DNA of 64,000 nt from Microcebus murinus. Its lineage: Eukaryota; Chordata; Mammalia; Primates; Cheirogaleidae. A program made the position numbers and the translations under genes. The stretch is taken from positions 65,556,501 to 65,620,500 of the forward strand of contig NC_134117.1 of the NCBI RefSeq assembly GCF_040939455.1. The letters run 5' to 3'. Below are positions 1 through 11,719 of the stretch, piece by piece. Every line of letters begins with the position of its first letter. Position 1 is the stretch's first letter. The notes under the pieces are model-generated. The model did not search any database, was not told where the DNA came from, and worked only from the letters and a program-made list of their open reading frames with translations.

Positions 1-690
1 AACGGGGAAAAGGGACCGTAGGCGGCTCTGGCGGAGTGCCCAGGAGGGATATGAGATCAGGGAAGGGCTACCCTACACCCAGAAGCAACTCCTCTGGGTA
101 AGCCCAGCAGCAGAGAACTGAGACTGTAGCCCTGGGTGTGTCCCCTGCCCTCACAGCCTCCCGGGGGAGCCCAGGAAGCCCTTGCCCCACTGTGAATCCT
201 GCCTGTAGCATAGCCACCAGCAGGGGCTTCCTCAGTACCCCAGGAATTTGAGAAGCTTTCAAAGGATCTGATTAAATCCATTTTTTTCCCCTATTCTCAA
301 TATCATTTTCTGTTTGCTACAATTTGCAGATTTCTTGAACTTTATTTTCTCTCCCTTCTATTGAGTTTACATTGCTGCTGTATCATTTTCATTTCCAAGT
401 ATTCTTTTGCGTTTTCAGAGCACTTCTTTTTTATGACTTCTTTTCTTGTTTCATGAATGCGATATTCTTTCTTAGTTCTTTGGACATATTATTTATAGTT
501 TTTTGGGAGGGAAGTGTAAGGGGTTAATTTTCTTCTTTCTGCAGTGTTTCTGTTTCCCTTCAGCTTTATTTGTTTGGGTTTCTATCTTTCATCTTAGAAG
601 CTGTCTTCTAGTGTCTTGTAGTTTTGTTTTACTGTTTGTTGATAAGTGGGGAGGGAAAACTAATAGATCCTATAAAACAATATTGAATTC
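1..690. other. Intergenic, unassigned
   Basis: A moderately GC-rich block occupies the first 280 bases, followed by T-rich DNA. No gene or confidently named repeat was recognised. Confidence 0.5.
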
Positions 691-1473
691 TGTACCTACA
701 TAAAAAAGAATTTACCTTCTTTTCATGTGAACATTAAACATTTATAAAAATTGACCAAATATTAGGCCACAAAGAACATCTCAAGAAATTCTAAAGAATA
801 GCAATATATAAAGAGCATTTTCCAATCATAATGCAATAAAACCAGAAATTAATGACAGAATTTTTTTAAATCTAAAAATTCTTTTTCCTGGTAATTTAAA
901 ACTACTCTATTAACTCTTTGGGATAAAGGGAAAATAAAAAATAAAATGGCACAGTTTCTTTTTTTTTTTTTTTTTAATTTTTTTTTTTTTTTTTTTTAAC
1001 TGGCTAGCCAGGGTCCAAGCCCCAGAGCACCAACACAGTGGCCACTCTCGCAGGCAAGGACCAGTTTCTTGAAAATAATAATGAAAACATGGCATATAAT
1101 CTCTAGGATACTGCTAAAGCAGTTGTCACAGAAAAATTTATAGTTTTAAATATCAGGTGTGTCAAAAATGAAAACATAAATATAAGTGAATTTACCATCC
1201 AAAACGAAAAACAAAATAACAAACCAAAAGAAAGAAGGAAGGAATTGATAAAGATAAAATTGTAAATCATGATTTGGAAAACAAAAAAGAGTAGAAGTAA
1301 TAAATCCAAAAGCTGGATAGTTGAAAAACACAACAAAATACACAAACTATTAGATATTTTAAGCTTGAAGAAGAGAGAAAACACAAATGCACATAAATAG
1401 AAATGATAGCATAAAATCAGAGAAAAAAATTTAAGTACTTTGTATAACTCTATGCAAATAAATATGAAAATTA

Positions 1474-1795
1474 GGCCAGGCACAGTGGCTCATGCTCCTA
1501 ATCCTAGCACTCTGGGAGGCTGAGGTGAGCGGATTGCTCGAGGTCAGGAGTTCAAAACCAGCCTGAGCAAGAGCGAGATCCCGTCTCTACTATAAATAGA
1601 AAGAAATTAATTGGCCAACTAATATATATAGAAAAAATTAGCCAGGCATGGTGGCACATGCCTGTAGTCCCAGCTACTTGGGAGGCTGAGGCAGCAGGAT
1701 TACTTGGAGTTTGAGATTGCTGTGAGCTAGGCTGACGCCATGGCACCTGCTCTAGACTAGGCAACAAAGCGAGACTCTGTCTCAAAAAAAAAAAA
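1474..1795 (+). mobile_element. Strepsirrhine-type Alu SINE
   Basis: A dimeric Alu with the lemur-type linker (AAATAGAAAGAAATTAATTG) and an A tail. It is flanked by the short direct repeat ATGAAAATT (1464 and 1796), a target-site duplication within the old L1. Confidence 0.93.
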
Positions 1796-2407
1796 ATGAA
1801 AATTTAGAAAAAATAGACATTTTTAGGCAATCACAGCTTAATAAAATTCACCCCAGAAGAGATAGAAAGTCTAAACAAAGTAATTACTATAGAAGAAATG
1901 AAAGGACGCAATAGTTCTTCCACAAAACCAAAGAAATGCTAAACCAAATGGTATCACAAAAAAATTCTACATAACTTTTAAAAATCTGCTAATTCCATTG
2001 TTACTTAAACTATTTCAGAGCATTTCATTTTAGAAAGCACCTATAATATGAATCCCCAACCTGACAAAGATTGCGTGGTTTTTATTCCAATAAATTCCCA
2101 ATTTATTTGGAATACATTTCAAAGATTTTTATTCCAATAAAAAGAAACCACAGACAATTCTCACTTAAGAATTTCAATGCAAAAATCTTGAAATAGAACC
2201 CAATGGCACATTTAAAAGATGCATTGTGATCCAGTGGGGTTTATTCCAAGAATGCAAAGTAGTTCAATATCAGGGGATTCATTAATTAATATGTGGTCAT
2301 TTCCACAGATATAGAAATGGCATTTGACAAAGTTCAATATCCATTTGTGTTTTTAAGGACAAAATACTCAGTGAACTAGAATTTGATACATATGTCCTTA
2401 ACATGAT

Positions 2408-2408
<1 letters not shown>

Positions 2409-2442
<34 letters not shown>
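2409..2442. repeat. (TA)n microsatellite
   Basis: About 17 uninterrupted AT dinucleotides lie inside the old L1 remnant. Confidence 0.95.
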
Positions 2443-2445
<3 letters not shown>

Positions 2446-2674
2446 ATAGCCCAAAAGTCAGCATCTTCCTAACTTTTCTGCTAAAGTAATAAATAAAACA
2501 AAGATCTCACTATGTCTTCTATTATATAACAAAGTTCAAGCCACAAGCCAATGAATACTATTTACAGAAGTCATGATTATATTGCTGGAAAATCTTGAAG
2601 AATTGGTGAGAAACTTGTGCAACAAAGATCAGTAAAGCACTAATTTTTTCAATCAAATTAACATATAAAAACCT

Positions 2675-2887
2675 AAGACAGCCTGGGCAACATAGAGAAA
2701 TCCCATCTCTACAGATAATTGAAAAAATCAGCTGAGGGTGGTGGCCCTCACCTGTAGTCCCAGTTATTCAAAAGGCTGAGGCAGGAAGATCACTTGAACC
2801 TAGGAATTTGAGGTTACAGTGAGCTATGATCTGGCCACTGCACTCCAGCCTGGGCAACAACGTGAGACTCTATAAAAACAACAAATA
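2675..2887 (+). mobile_element. Older Alu fragment, 5' truncated
   Basis: It begins at 'cagcctgggcaacatagaga' and continues through 'cactgcactccagcctgggc' to a degraded A-rich tail. It lacks the strepsirrhine linker, so it is an older AluJ-like copy. Confidence 0.8.
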
Positions 2888-3195
2888 GGCCGGGCGCTGT
2901 GGCTTACATCTGTAATCCTAGCACTTTGGGAGGCTGAGGTGGGAGGATAATTTGAGCTGTGGAGTTCAAGACCAGCCTGAGCAAGAGCAAGACGCCGTTT
3001 CTACTGAAAATAGAAAAAATTAGCCGGGCATGTGGCGCATGCCTGTAGTACCAGCTACTTAGGAGGCCGAGACAGAAGGATGGTTTGAGCCCAGAAGTTT
3101 GAGGTTGCTGTGAGCTAGGCTGATGCCACAGCACTCTAGCCTGGGCAATAGAGTGAGACTCTGTCTCAAAAATAAACAAATAAATAATAAATAAA
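2888..3195 (+). mobile_element. Alu SINE abutting the older Alu
   Basis: It starts at GGCCGGGCGCTGTGGC directly after the tail of the preceding Alu, and has the right-arm 'gctgtgagctaggctgatgc' signature. An A-rich tail with AAAT/AAAC repeats follows. Insertion into the A tail of another Alu is a common pattern. Confidence 0.9.
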
Positions 3196-3860
3196 ACTAC
3201 TCACCTATCTAAACAATAAAATTTCATATTAAAAACAAACAAACAAACAAATAAAAAGCCAAAGACTTTCATACATACAAACCAAAAACAGATAGAAGGC
3301 ACAATGGAAAGCAAGATCCCATTTATTTAAGCATACAAAATACCAAAGCATAAATATGACAGATAATGTCCAAAAGATAAAAACTATAAAATAATTCTAA
3401 AATCACAAAAGTGAATGTGAAAAATAGAAAGACATATCAAGTTAATGGATAGGAAGATTCAATCTCACAAGGATTTATATAAGGAATTATAAAACGAATT
3501 TATAAATTCAAAGCAATTCCAATAAAAAAGCCATCTGATTTTTTACCCCCAAAACTAGGTAAGTTGATCATAAAATTTATTTGGGAGAACAGGGGAAAAA
3601 AATAGCCAGAAACCTCTGGGAAAAAAAATGTAATGGTGGGATTTTGGTCTAGCCTTATCAGACATTAGAATATATTATTCAGTTTCGATATTTAAAACAT
3701 TTTTGTAATGGCTCACAAATATACAGAAAAATCAGTGGAACAGAATTTAAAAATTCAGAAATAGGCTCAATTGTATTTGGAAAGGTAATACATGACAAAG
3801 CAGCAACTCAAACCATGGAAGAAATGATGGACTTTTAAAAATGCCCTTAAGTGACACATA

Positions 3861-4760
3861 ATTATTATATAAAACACATAGCTTTTATTTGTATAGTTCA
3901 ATATATTTTGATGAACTGACACACCAATGAAATGACCATGCCAAGCAAAATATAGCATTTCCAGGACCCCCAGAAAGTCTTCTCATGCCACTTTCCTTTC
4001 AACAATCTTTTATCTTCTCTCAGGGCAAACACTGTTCTGATTTCTATCAACATAGGTTAAATATTTCTCTTCTAAAATTTCATACAGTTTTGGTAGTTCA
4101 TTCCTTTTAAATGCTGACTTAGTGTTCCCTTGTATGAATATACCACAATTTGTTTATCTATATCCTGGTTCATGGATATGTAATTGTTTCCAATTTCAGC
4201 CTTTATGAATACACTTTAAGTCATTTTGTGAACATGTTTTTATTTCTCTTCAGTAAATACCTAAAAGTAGAGTTGCTGAATCATAGGGTAGGGACATATT
4301 TAACTATATGAGAATCTGCCAGAGTGAGCTTTTGAATAGTTTTATCATTTTAAGTTCCCACCAGCAGTACACAAGAGAGAGTTCCAGTTGCTCCATGTTC
4401 TTCCCACTATTTGGTGTTGTCAATTTTTTAAAATTATCAGCCACTATAGTGGGTGTGTAGTGATGTATCGTCGGATTTTAATTTGCATTTTCTTAGTGAC
4501 TAAAGATGTTAAGCACCTTTTCCTGTGTTTATTCATGTATCTTCTTTTGGGGAGTATCTAGTCAAAACTATTTCAATATTTGGGTTGTCTTTTTATTATT
4601 AATTTGAGGGTTTTCTTTAAATATTCTTAGAACAAATTATTTTTGTTGGCAGTTTTTCCTTGTAAACAGAAAGTATCTTAAAAATATTCAACTAAGCATC
4701 TTTTATTGTATCAACTTTTAAAATATCTTTATCAATTTATTTTATCATTTGTTTTTATAT
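3861..4760 (-). mobile_element. Old L1M-type 3' region (antisense)
   Basis: Phrases such as 'gaatataccacaatttgttt', 'gtaaatacctaaaagtagag' and 'gtgggtgtgtagtgatgtat' are typical of the reverse complement of mammalian L1 3' regions. The copy is heavily diverged. The 290 bases after it, to 5050, are AT-rich and unassigned. Confidence 0.65.
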
Positions 4761-5049
4761 TCCAGATCTCTTCCACTTTGGACTAAATTTGATAATTTGG
4801 AGGGAAAATTTTTCTTTCATTGAAATTATCAAACATATGGCTATAGAGCTAGTCATACATAGAATTTTCTAATAATTAAATGTCTTATGGGCCTATTGTT
4901 AGCCCACATGTTAACTGTAATGATTAACTTCAGTTGCTTCTTATAATTTGATATTTAATTAGTTTAATCTCATAAGAAAATTTCTTAGCTTTTGGGAGCC
5001 CTCCTATGTCACCTTTAGTAAGATTAAGCAGTTTAACATCATATATACA

Positions 5050-5690
5050 ACTAACTGTACTTAGCAAAAAAACCTAAACTGCTGTGGAAAACAGTATGGC
5101 ACTTCCTCAAAAAATTGAAAATAGAATTACCACGTGATCCAGTAATTCCACTTCTGGGTATATAATCCAAATCATTGGAAGAACAGCTTTGAAGAGATAC
5201 TTGCACACTCACGTTCTTAGCAGCACTTTTCACAATAGCCAAGGGGTGCAAGCGACCCAAGTGTCCACCAGTGGATCCATGGATAAACAATATGTGATTC
5301 ATACATACAATGGAATATTATTCGGCCTTTAAAAGGAAAGAAATTCTGACACATGCTACAATATGAACCTTGTGGACATTATGCTAAGTGCAATAAGCCT
5401 GTCATGAAAAGGCAAATACTGTATGATTCCATTTATCTGAGGTACCTAGAGTAGTCTAAGTCATGGAGACAGAGTAGAATGGTGGTTGCCCAGGGCTGGT
5501 GGAAGGGAGAATGGGAAGTTCTTGTTTAATGGATGCAGAGTATCAGTTTTACAAGATGAAGGGTTCTGGAGATGGGTGGTGGTTGATGGTTACCAGCGTA
5601 TTTAATACCACTGAGCTACACAACTAAAAACGGTTAATATGGTAAATTTTATGTTGTGTGTATTTTACCATGAAAAAAAATTGTATATCA
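5050..5690 (+). mobile_element. L1 3' end (ORF2 terminus and 3'UTR), sense
   Basis: It runs from 'ctgtggaaaacagtatggca' through 'ccaatgtgtccaccagtgg'-like text. The L1 3'UTR phrases 'gtggttgcccagggctggtg' and 'gttgtgtgtattttaccatg' follow. The copy is old, with broken frames. Confidence 0.8.
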
Positions 5691-5739
5691 GTCTCACAGT
5701 TATGTTGGTTTAGTCTCCCTTCACAAGAGAGGAAAACAT
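5457..5739 (+). repeat. Left copy of a local ~280-bp direct duplication
   Basis: It aligns with 6361-6655 over the L1 3'UTR and about 55 bases beyond it ('ctcacagttatgttggttta' then 'gagaggaaaaca'). The shared sequence beyond the L1 end points to duplication of the locus, not to two independent L1 insertions. Confidence 0.75.
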
Positions 5740-5778
5740 AGAAGCAATGTGAATTCTCCATGAAGTGGTAAGCTTGTT

Positions 5779-5958
5779 GATTTTTATTTTATTTTTATTA
5801 TTATTTTTTTGAGACAGAGTCTCACTCTGTTGCCTGGGCTAGAGTGCCATGGCGTCAGCCTAGCTCACAGCAACCTCATACTCCTGGGCTTAAGCAATCC
5901 TCCTGCCTCAGCCTCCTGAGTAGCTGGGACTACAGGCATGCGCCACCATGCCCGGCTA
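5779..5958 (-). mobile_element. Alu right-arm monomer (antisense) with target-site duplication
   Basis: Only the right arm is present, from the T-rich end to 'caccatgcccggcta'. It is flanked by a perfect 12-bp duplication GGTAAGCTTGTT (5767-5778 and 5959-5970). The duplication shows that the element inserted already truncated to this monomer. Confidence 0.9.
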
Positions 5959-5970
5959 GGTAAGCTTGTT

Positions 5971-6360
5971 TAGAATTCAGACTCTCTTGCCTCTCTGGTG
6001 GCAGGATGGCAAACTGAAATGCTTATGGAAACCAGGTGAAGAAATGAGTGGATGGAGTTGGTGTAGACAAAAGGGCCTAGTGTAGACAAAAGGGCTCTGG
6101 CAAATGGGAGAGAAATGGAATTGTTATTTCATGAGAAATGAATAATTCTTAAATGTTGATAACTAATGCAGTATTTTTTTTTTTAAATCATGGTGTGGGC
6201 CAAACAAAACACACCTGTTGGCTGAATTTGATTTGCAGCTGTCATTTTGGGAACTCTGAACAAGATATGAGGGAAATGGTGCCCATAGAGGCATCATGCC
6301 TGCTGTGGTACACCTCGCCTTCCTGGGCCTGAGCCAGGCATCTGAGAGAATGTAAAGAAG
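5971..6360. other. Spacer between duplication copies, with a 19-bp tandem repeat
   Basis: TGTAGACAAAAGGGCCTAG occurs at 6062-6080 and again, less its end, at 6081-6097. The rest is unassigned. Confidence 0.8.
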
Positions 6361-6655
6361 AAGTTATAGACACAAAGTAGAATGGTGGTTGCCCAGGGCT
6401 GGTGGAAGGGAGAATGGGAAATTCTTATTTAATGGATGCAGAGTTTCAGTTTCATAAGATGAAGAGTTCTGGAGATGGGTGGTGGTTGATGGTTATATAG
6501 CAGTACCAGCATCCTTAATACCACTGAGCTACACAACTAAAACTGTTTAAGATGGTAAATTTTATGTTGTGTGTATTTTACCATGAAAAAAATTCTAGTG
6601 TATACCAGGCTCACAGTTATGTTGGTTTAATTTCCCTTCACAGGAGAGGAAAACA
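6361..6655 (+). repeat. Right copy of the local direct duplication
   Basis: It matches 5457-5739 at an offset of about 905 bases, with scattered substitutions and a small insertion near 6493-6503. It includes the second copy of the L1 3'UTR phrase 'gtggttgcccagggctggtg'. Confidence 0.75.
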
Positions 6656-7545
6656 AACAAAGCAGAGTACATTCCACTCTGCTATCTTCTGTTTATCTTC
6701 ATGGCTGAGAAGCAGACTTTCTCCACCTTCAACCAGGAGGCCAGATCTTGGATATGCAGTTTTTTACTGCTGGAGATGCTTGTTGTTGCCAGATTCTAGA
6801 TGCCAGAAGACACGGAGGCATCCAAAGGCAGAGAGATTCCAACCAACAAAGAAGCCCTTCTGTGACCGTGGGAGCCAAGAGTTCCCATCACGCTGAGCTC
6901 TGGGGAACACTGGTGATTTCTTCTAGGAAGTCAATCCCACTGACTCCTATCCTTGTTCATGACTTAATGCCATGCATCTACAATAGTGCCTGGCACCTAA
7001 TAGGTACCCAGTAAATATTTGTGGAAAGAAGAAAGGAAATTTCATCAGACTCTTGGCTGTTGTATTTTGATGGTCTCCAGAACCATCTTGTACCAGGGTT
7101 CTAATCAACTGTCTCGTTGTGCTGTTTGTCATGGAACCCTAAAACTTCCTTCAAAGGACTCTCTCTTATGTCAAGAGGGCCCCAGCAAAAAGGAATTTAG
7201 GTTGCAGATGGAATTAAGGCTTGCTATCAGCTGACCTTAAAATAGAAATGTTATTCTGGATCATCCAGTTGGACCCAACATAAAGATGTGTCCTTAAAAG
7301 TGGATGGCTGAGGCAGAAGAGAAGGTCAGAGGGATGCTATGTGGGAAGGACTCAAACTATGGTTGCTGTCTGTGAGGGTAGAGGAAGGAGCCACAAGCCA
7401 ATGTGGATGGACAGGAGACAGATCCAGCCATAGAGCCTCCAGAAGGAACTAGCCCTGCCAACACCCGGATTTTAGCCCAGTGAGACTCATTTTGTACTTC
7501 TGTCCACCAGAATTATAAAACAATAAATTTGTATTGCTTAACAAG
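6656..7545 (+). other. Intergenic: L2 3' end and an LTR-like tail
   Basis: At about 6945-7025 'gtgcctggcacctaataggt' and 'cagtaaatatttgt' match the L2 3' end. At about 7220-7540 text ending 'agcccagtgagactcatttt' and 'aataaatttgtattgctta' looks like the 3' part of a MaLR-type LTR (family uncertain). The first 290 bases are unassigned. Confidence 0.45.
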
Positions 7546-7726
7546 AAAAGGGGGAGGGCTAGGAACATTAACTCTAAACAAATAAAACGTATCCAAGCTG
7601 CCTATAAAATTAGAAAAATACGCTAAAATGCTATTGTGATTGTTCTGTGTACATTCGTGTGTTAGAATTGTGGGAAAATTTTTTTCTTAGTTTTTTTTTT
7701 CTATTATGTTTATAATGCAGTGTCTT

Positions 7727-8092
7727 TGTCAGTTTGGGTACCTATAACAGATTACCATAGATTGGGTGGCTTGAACAATACATATCTATTTCTCACAGAT
7801 CTGTATGGCGAGAAGTTCAAGATCAAGGTGCTAGCAGATCCAGTGTCTGGTGAGGTCCCACTTCCTGGTTTGTAGATGGCTCTGTTCCTGTTGGAGTCTC
7901 ACCTGGAGGAGAGCAAGACACAGATACCCTGTCTCCACTTCTTTTGATAGGGACACTAATTCCATGATGAGGGCCCCACCCTCATGACCTCATCTAATCT
8001 TACTTTCCAGAGGCCTCATCTCCAAATATCATCACCTTGGGGGATAGGATTTCAGCATATTAATTTTGAGGGGACATATTCAGTTCATAACA
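7727..8092 (-). mobile_element. MST/MLT1-type MaLR solo LTR (antisense)
   Basis: It runs from 'taacagattaccatagattg' through 'gggacactaattccatgatg', 'accctcatgacctcatctaa' and 'gggggataggatttcagcat' to 'cagttcataacat'. This is the reverse complement of a MaLR LTR. No internal sequence is attached. Confidence 0.8.
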
Positions 8093-8670
8093 TATAATTT
8101 TTTAAATCTAACAACAAAAATTCATAGTAAACATGCATAAATATGCTCACTGACTCTTCTGAAGATTCAACCCCAGACAGATCCATATGGATGTCTGTAA
8201 AGCAGACTCTTCTCTATCTCCCCTCTAGGCCTTCCTCACACCCATACACACACATTCTGTGCTATCATACTGTTTGTTCTTTAACAAGTGACTCCAGGGT
8301 GCAACCCCAAAGTATCATCCCACTTCCTCTCTCTGTCTGGCACTCTTGGGCCCATCCAGAAAAACACAAGGAAGATTGGTCAAATCATGTATGTTCCTTC
8401 ATGGCATTTTATATCATCTGCCTCTGACTCCTCATCTTCTGTTCTACTCCCCCAGCCCATGGGCTGGGGCACACCCTGGCTTGCTCAACTGTCATCTCCC
8501 TTGCTAGCCTGTGTTGAAGGTTGCCAGAGTTGTGAAAATTGTCCACATGACAGCATGTGACCGTTAGACTTTTGTCTCTTGTCAAGTCTTCAAGAGTACC
8601 TGGGAGATAGTTGTCTCTAGAGGGCACTTCCCATAAGGTTTGGATAATTGTTGAAGAGGTCTTCTAGCGG
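8093..8670. other. Intergenic, nothing recognised
   Basis: Open frames here overlap on both strands without family resemblance. I see no gene. Confidence 0.5.
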
Positions 8671-8830
8671 AATGGTTCTTAAAGTGTGCTCCCTAGGGCA
8701 TTGGTATCCCCTGTGAACTTAGAAATGCAAATTCCTGGACCCCACCCTGGCCTATTGAATCAGAAACTCTGAGGGTGGGGCCCAGCAATTTGTGTTGTAT
8801 CAAGCCCTCCAGTGGATTCTGAGGCATGTA
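8671..8830. mobile_element. MER5A-like DNA transposon remnant
   Basis: The MER5A phrases 'aatcagaaactctgagggtg' and 'gggcccagcaatttgtgttg' are present, with 'ggttcttaaagtgtg' near the left end. The segment 8831-9228 after it is unassigned. Confidence 0.85.
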
Positions 8831-9228
8831 CAATTTGTGAATTTTACATGGTTAGCTTGGTCAGCCCTCTCACCCTTAACTTCAGCCATCAGCAGCCTTC
8901 AGACGCCTGGGGATTAGACATTAATATTAAACATATATGTTTAATATTAAAACGTTTTCTCCATATTTGAAGTGGTGTTCTGTGTTTTCTTAGATTCTGT
9001 ATTCGTCTGTTTGGCATCCATTAATCAAAGGACCAGACTAATGGTCAAAATTGTTTATACCTCTTCTGCAATCCACCTTTTGTGAAGATGTAAAAATCAT
9101 ATTATTGCAAACCCTCCAACCAATTCCAAGTTCATACTTCTAGCCACCCCATTTATTTTTTTTTGTTTTAAACTGTATTAAAATCATATATAAATAGATA
9201 TATATGATAAAAATAAGAGTAATTATTT

Positions 9229-10465
9229 TTCTTTTTTTCCCTTTTTTCTTTACATTTTTTCTTTTTTTGAATTTCAGAATATTATAGGAGTACAAACGCT
9301 TTGGTTGCATAAATTGCTTTTGTGCCATTTGAATAAAGTTATAAGTGTACCCATCCCCCAGATAGTATGCTTTGTACCCATTACGTATGCATTTATCCAT
9401 CCCTTCCTCCCCTCCACCTGTTTGATTTCCCATGAATGCTATTTCCACATATGCACATGTGTTCATTGATTAGTTCCAATTTAATGTTAAGTACATGTGG
9501 TGTTTGGTTTCCCATCCCCACAATACTTCACTTAGAAGAATGGTCTCTAGTTCTATCCAGGGTAATACAAGAATATTAGTTTACATTTTTTTATGGCTGA
9601 GTAGTACTCTATGGTATACATATACCACATTTTATTAATTTACTTGTGTATTGATAGGCACTTGAGTTATTTACACAGCTTTGCAATTGTAAATTGTGCT
9701 GCTATAAACATTCTAATGCAGGTATCTTTTTTATGGAATGCTTTTTTTCCTTTGGGTAAATACCCAGTAGTGGGATTGCTGGATCAAGATGGTAGTTCTT
9801 TGAGGCCTCTCCCTACTACTGTCCATAGAGGCTGTACTAGTTTGCAGTCCCACTAACAGTGTATGAGTGTTCCTACCTCACAGCATTCAAACCAGCATTT
9901 GTTATTTTAGGACTTTTTGATAAAAGCATTCTCACTGGAGTGAAGTGATATCTCATTGTGGTTTTGATTTTCATTTCTCTGATGATTAGAGATGTTGAGC
10001 CTTTTTTCATCTGCTTGTTGGCCATTAGTCTATTTTCTTTTTGGAAAGTTTCTGTTCATATCCTTTGCCCACTTTTTAATGAGGTTGTTTGATTTTTTTT
10101 TTTTTGCTGATTCGATCGAGTTCTTTATGGATTCTAGTTATCAGCCCCTTATTGGATGTATAGCCTGCAAATATTTTCTCCCATTCTGTAGGTTGTCTAT
10201 TCACTTTAATAACTGTTTCCTTGTGGCTATGCAGAAGCAATTTAATTTGATAAGGTCCCATTTATTTATTTTTGTTGTTGCTGCGATTGCTTTGGGGGTC
10301 TTCTTCATAAATTCTTTGTCTAGACCAATGTCTGTAAGAGTTCTTCCAATATTTTCTTCTATATTGCTTATAGTTTTATGCCTTAGGTTTAAGTCTGTTA
10401 TCCATCATGAGTTGATTTCTGTGAGTGGTAAGAGGTGTGGATCCTATTTCAGTCTTCTACTGTTA
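9229..10465 (-). mobile_element. Strepsirrhine-type L1, 3' 1.2 kb (antisense, 5' truncated)
   Basis: A T-rich run at 9229-9268 (the poly(A) tail) is followed by the L1 3' end 'tttcagaatattataggagt'. The reverse complement of the 3'UTR and ORF2 end follows, with phrases such as 'ctttgggtaaatacccagta' and 'atctcattgtggttttgatt'. The 163-codon + strand frame at 9992-10483 is the antisense of L1 ORF2, not a gene. The same L1 3' end recurs at 56917. Confidence 0.9.
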
Positions 10466-10489
10466 GTCACCCCCTTTATCTAACTCTCT

Positions 10490-10835
10490 CACCCCAAGCC
10501 AACATTTTCTGTGCACTAAATTGTCCATGGCCAAGTACCCCATACAACTACAGACCACCCTTATAGCCTAGCCTGCTGACATAATTTGAACTAGCCAATT
10601 CCAAGCTGTTTCCCCTTTCCTGCATTGCCTTTCCCACAGAAACCTCAATAAAAGCTCTGGCCTGGACTTTCCCCTCACTCCTGCTTCTGCCTCCTGACCA
10701 AACCTGGTGATTTTCCACGGTTCCCTGCATGGTATGGCATACTCTCAGCTCTCGGGAAATGCAGGTAATAAAGATCTTTTTTCAATGCATTGACCTCCCT
10801 GTGTCATCACAGTCATCTCAATAAATTAAAATCTT
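10490..10835 (+). mobile_element. ERV1-type LTR, probably solo or partial
   Basis: It resembles the 3' part of a gammaretrovirus-like LTR. A TATA-like 'caataaaagctctggcc' lies near 10646. About 100 bases later comes the polyadenylation signal 'ggtaataaagatc' near 10765, followed by 'gacctccctgtgtcatcaca'. No viral coding sequence is attached. The family was not assigned. Confidence 0.6.
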
Positions 10836-11719
10836 GTGGGTACATTCTGAAATAAGTGGCTAATAGAAATAGAATCAATGTGACATGATAACCAAGGAAA
10901 TGAGAAAATTGGGACAAAGATAAAACAGGAATAGGGAAAATTAGATGAAGCTGGGAAATGTTCATATGCAGCAAGCACCCAGTAAGGCTCCTAGCTTTGT
11001 AGAGAAGGAAGGGAAGAGAGACTTAGTACTTCACAACTGCGGAAAAAAGGGAACATATGATCACCTCAAGTAATTAGGGAATCACAAGATAACAATCTAG
11101 CAGTTTAGAGAAGCATGGCTCTTCCTGGTTTTGGGAACTGAGATGTTTCTTTCCCAGATCCTCTCATGGAGACTTGAGAATATAACATCTTTTCTAACTC
11201 CCAAGGACAAGCTGTCAGGAGCCATTTCTTGAACTATCTCTCAATTTAGCAGATTGCACAAACCCCAAAGCACATTTTAGTAACTGCCTCTCTTGAGAGA
11301 TGTTCTTTATGGGTGTGTTCAAGAGTTCCACTGAAAGTTTGCCTTTCTAATGATCTCCCTTAAGCCAAAGAGAAACTGTAGAGCATTTAGACCTAGTCTT
11401 TTTCAGCATTTTAAACACCTGCATTATCATCCAAGAAATTAAATCTTTACTTTTAGGGCTTACCGGTATTAAAAATGACACGTTATTTTCTAAATGTAAA
11501 AGTATATTATTAAACGACATGTGGTTATACAATTCAGGCATGCACCTCTTCCCCTTTCCCATTTGAGTATCACTGATCTGGAGACATGGAAGAAGTCCAT
11601 GTTTTTCAAGAAGTTCTCTTTAAATGCTATTTATTGCAGTCAGCCCTTGGGGTTAGCAAGCATTTCAGAGAAGCAGCTAGTCTATCACCAGATAAGGGCA
11701 GCTCTGGTTCTTCAACAGC
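10836..11719. other. Upstream flank of the CpG island, unassigned
   Basis: AT-rich DNA without recognised repeats or genes. It could hold distal promoter elements, but none are identifiable by eye. Confidence 0.5.

Larger units (their letters stand above)
690..3860 (+). mobile_element. Old L1 ORF2 remnant (sense), interrupted by three Alu-type insertions
   Basis: Decayed L1 reverse-transcriptase and downstream ORF2 sequence appears in order. At 750-850 there is the 'tattaggccacaaagaa' segment, and at about 1090-1450 the 'caaaagctggatag' segment. At about 2220-2350 is 'gcatttgacaaagttcaata', and at 3290-3840 the C-terminal part, including 'accatggaagaaatgatgga'. Alus at 1474, 2675 and 2888 and a (TA)n run split it. 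The reading frames are destroyed throughout. Confidence 0.7.

Noticed and set aside
1103..1483. 126-codon minus-strand frame, Phe/Leu-rich
   Set aside because: It is antisense to an old L1 ORF2 remnant.
9992..10483. 163-codon + strand frame with hydrophobic stretches
   Set aside because: It is the complement of a strepsirrhine L1 ORF2/3'UTR. The hydrophobic look comes from T-rich antisense sequence.
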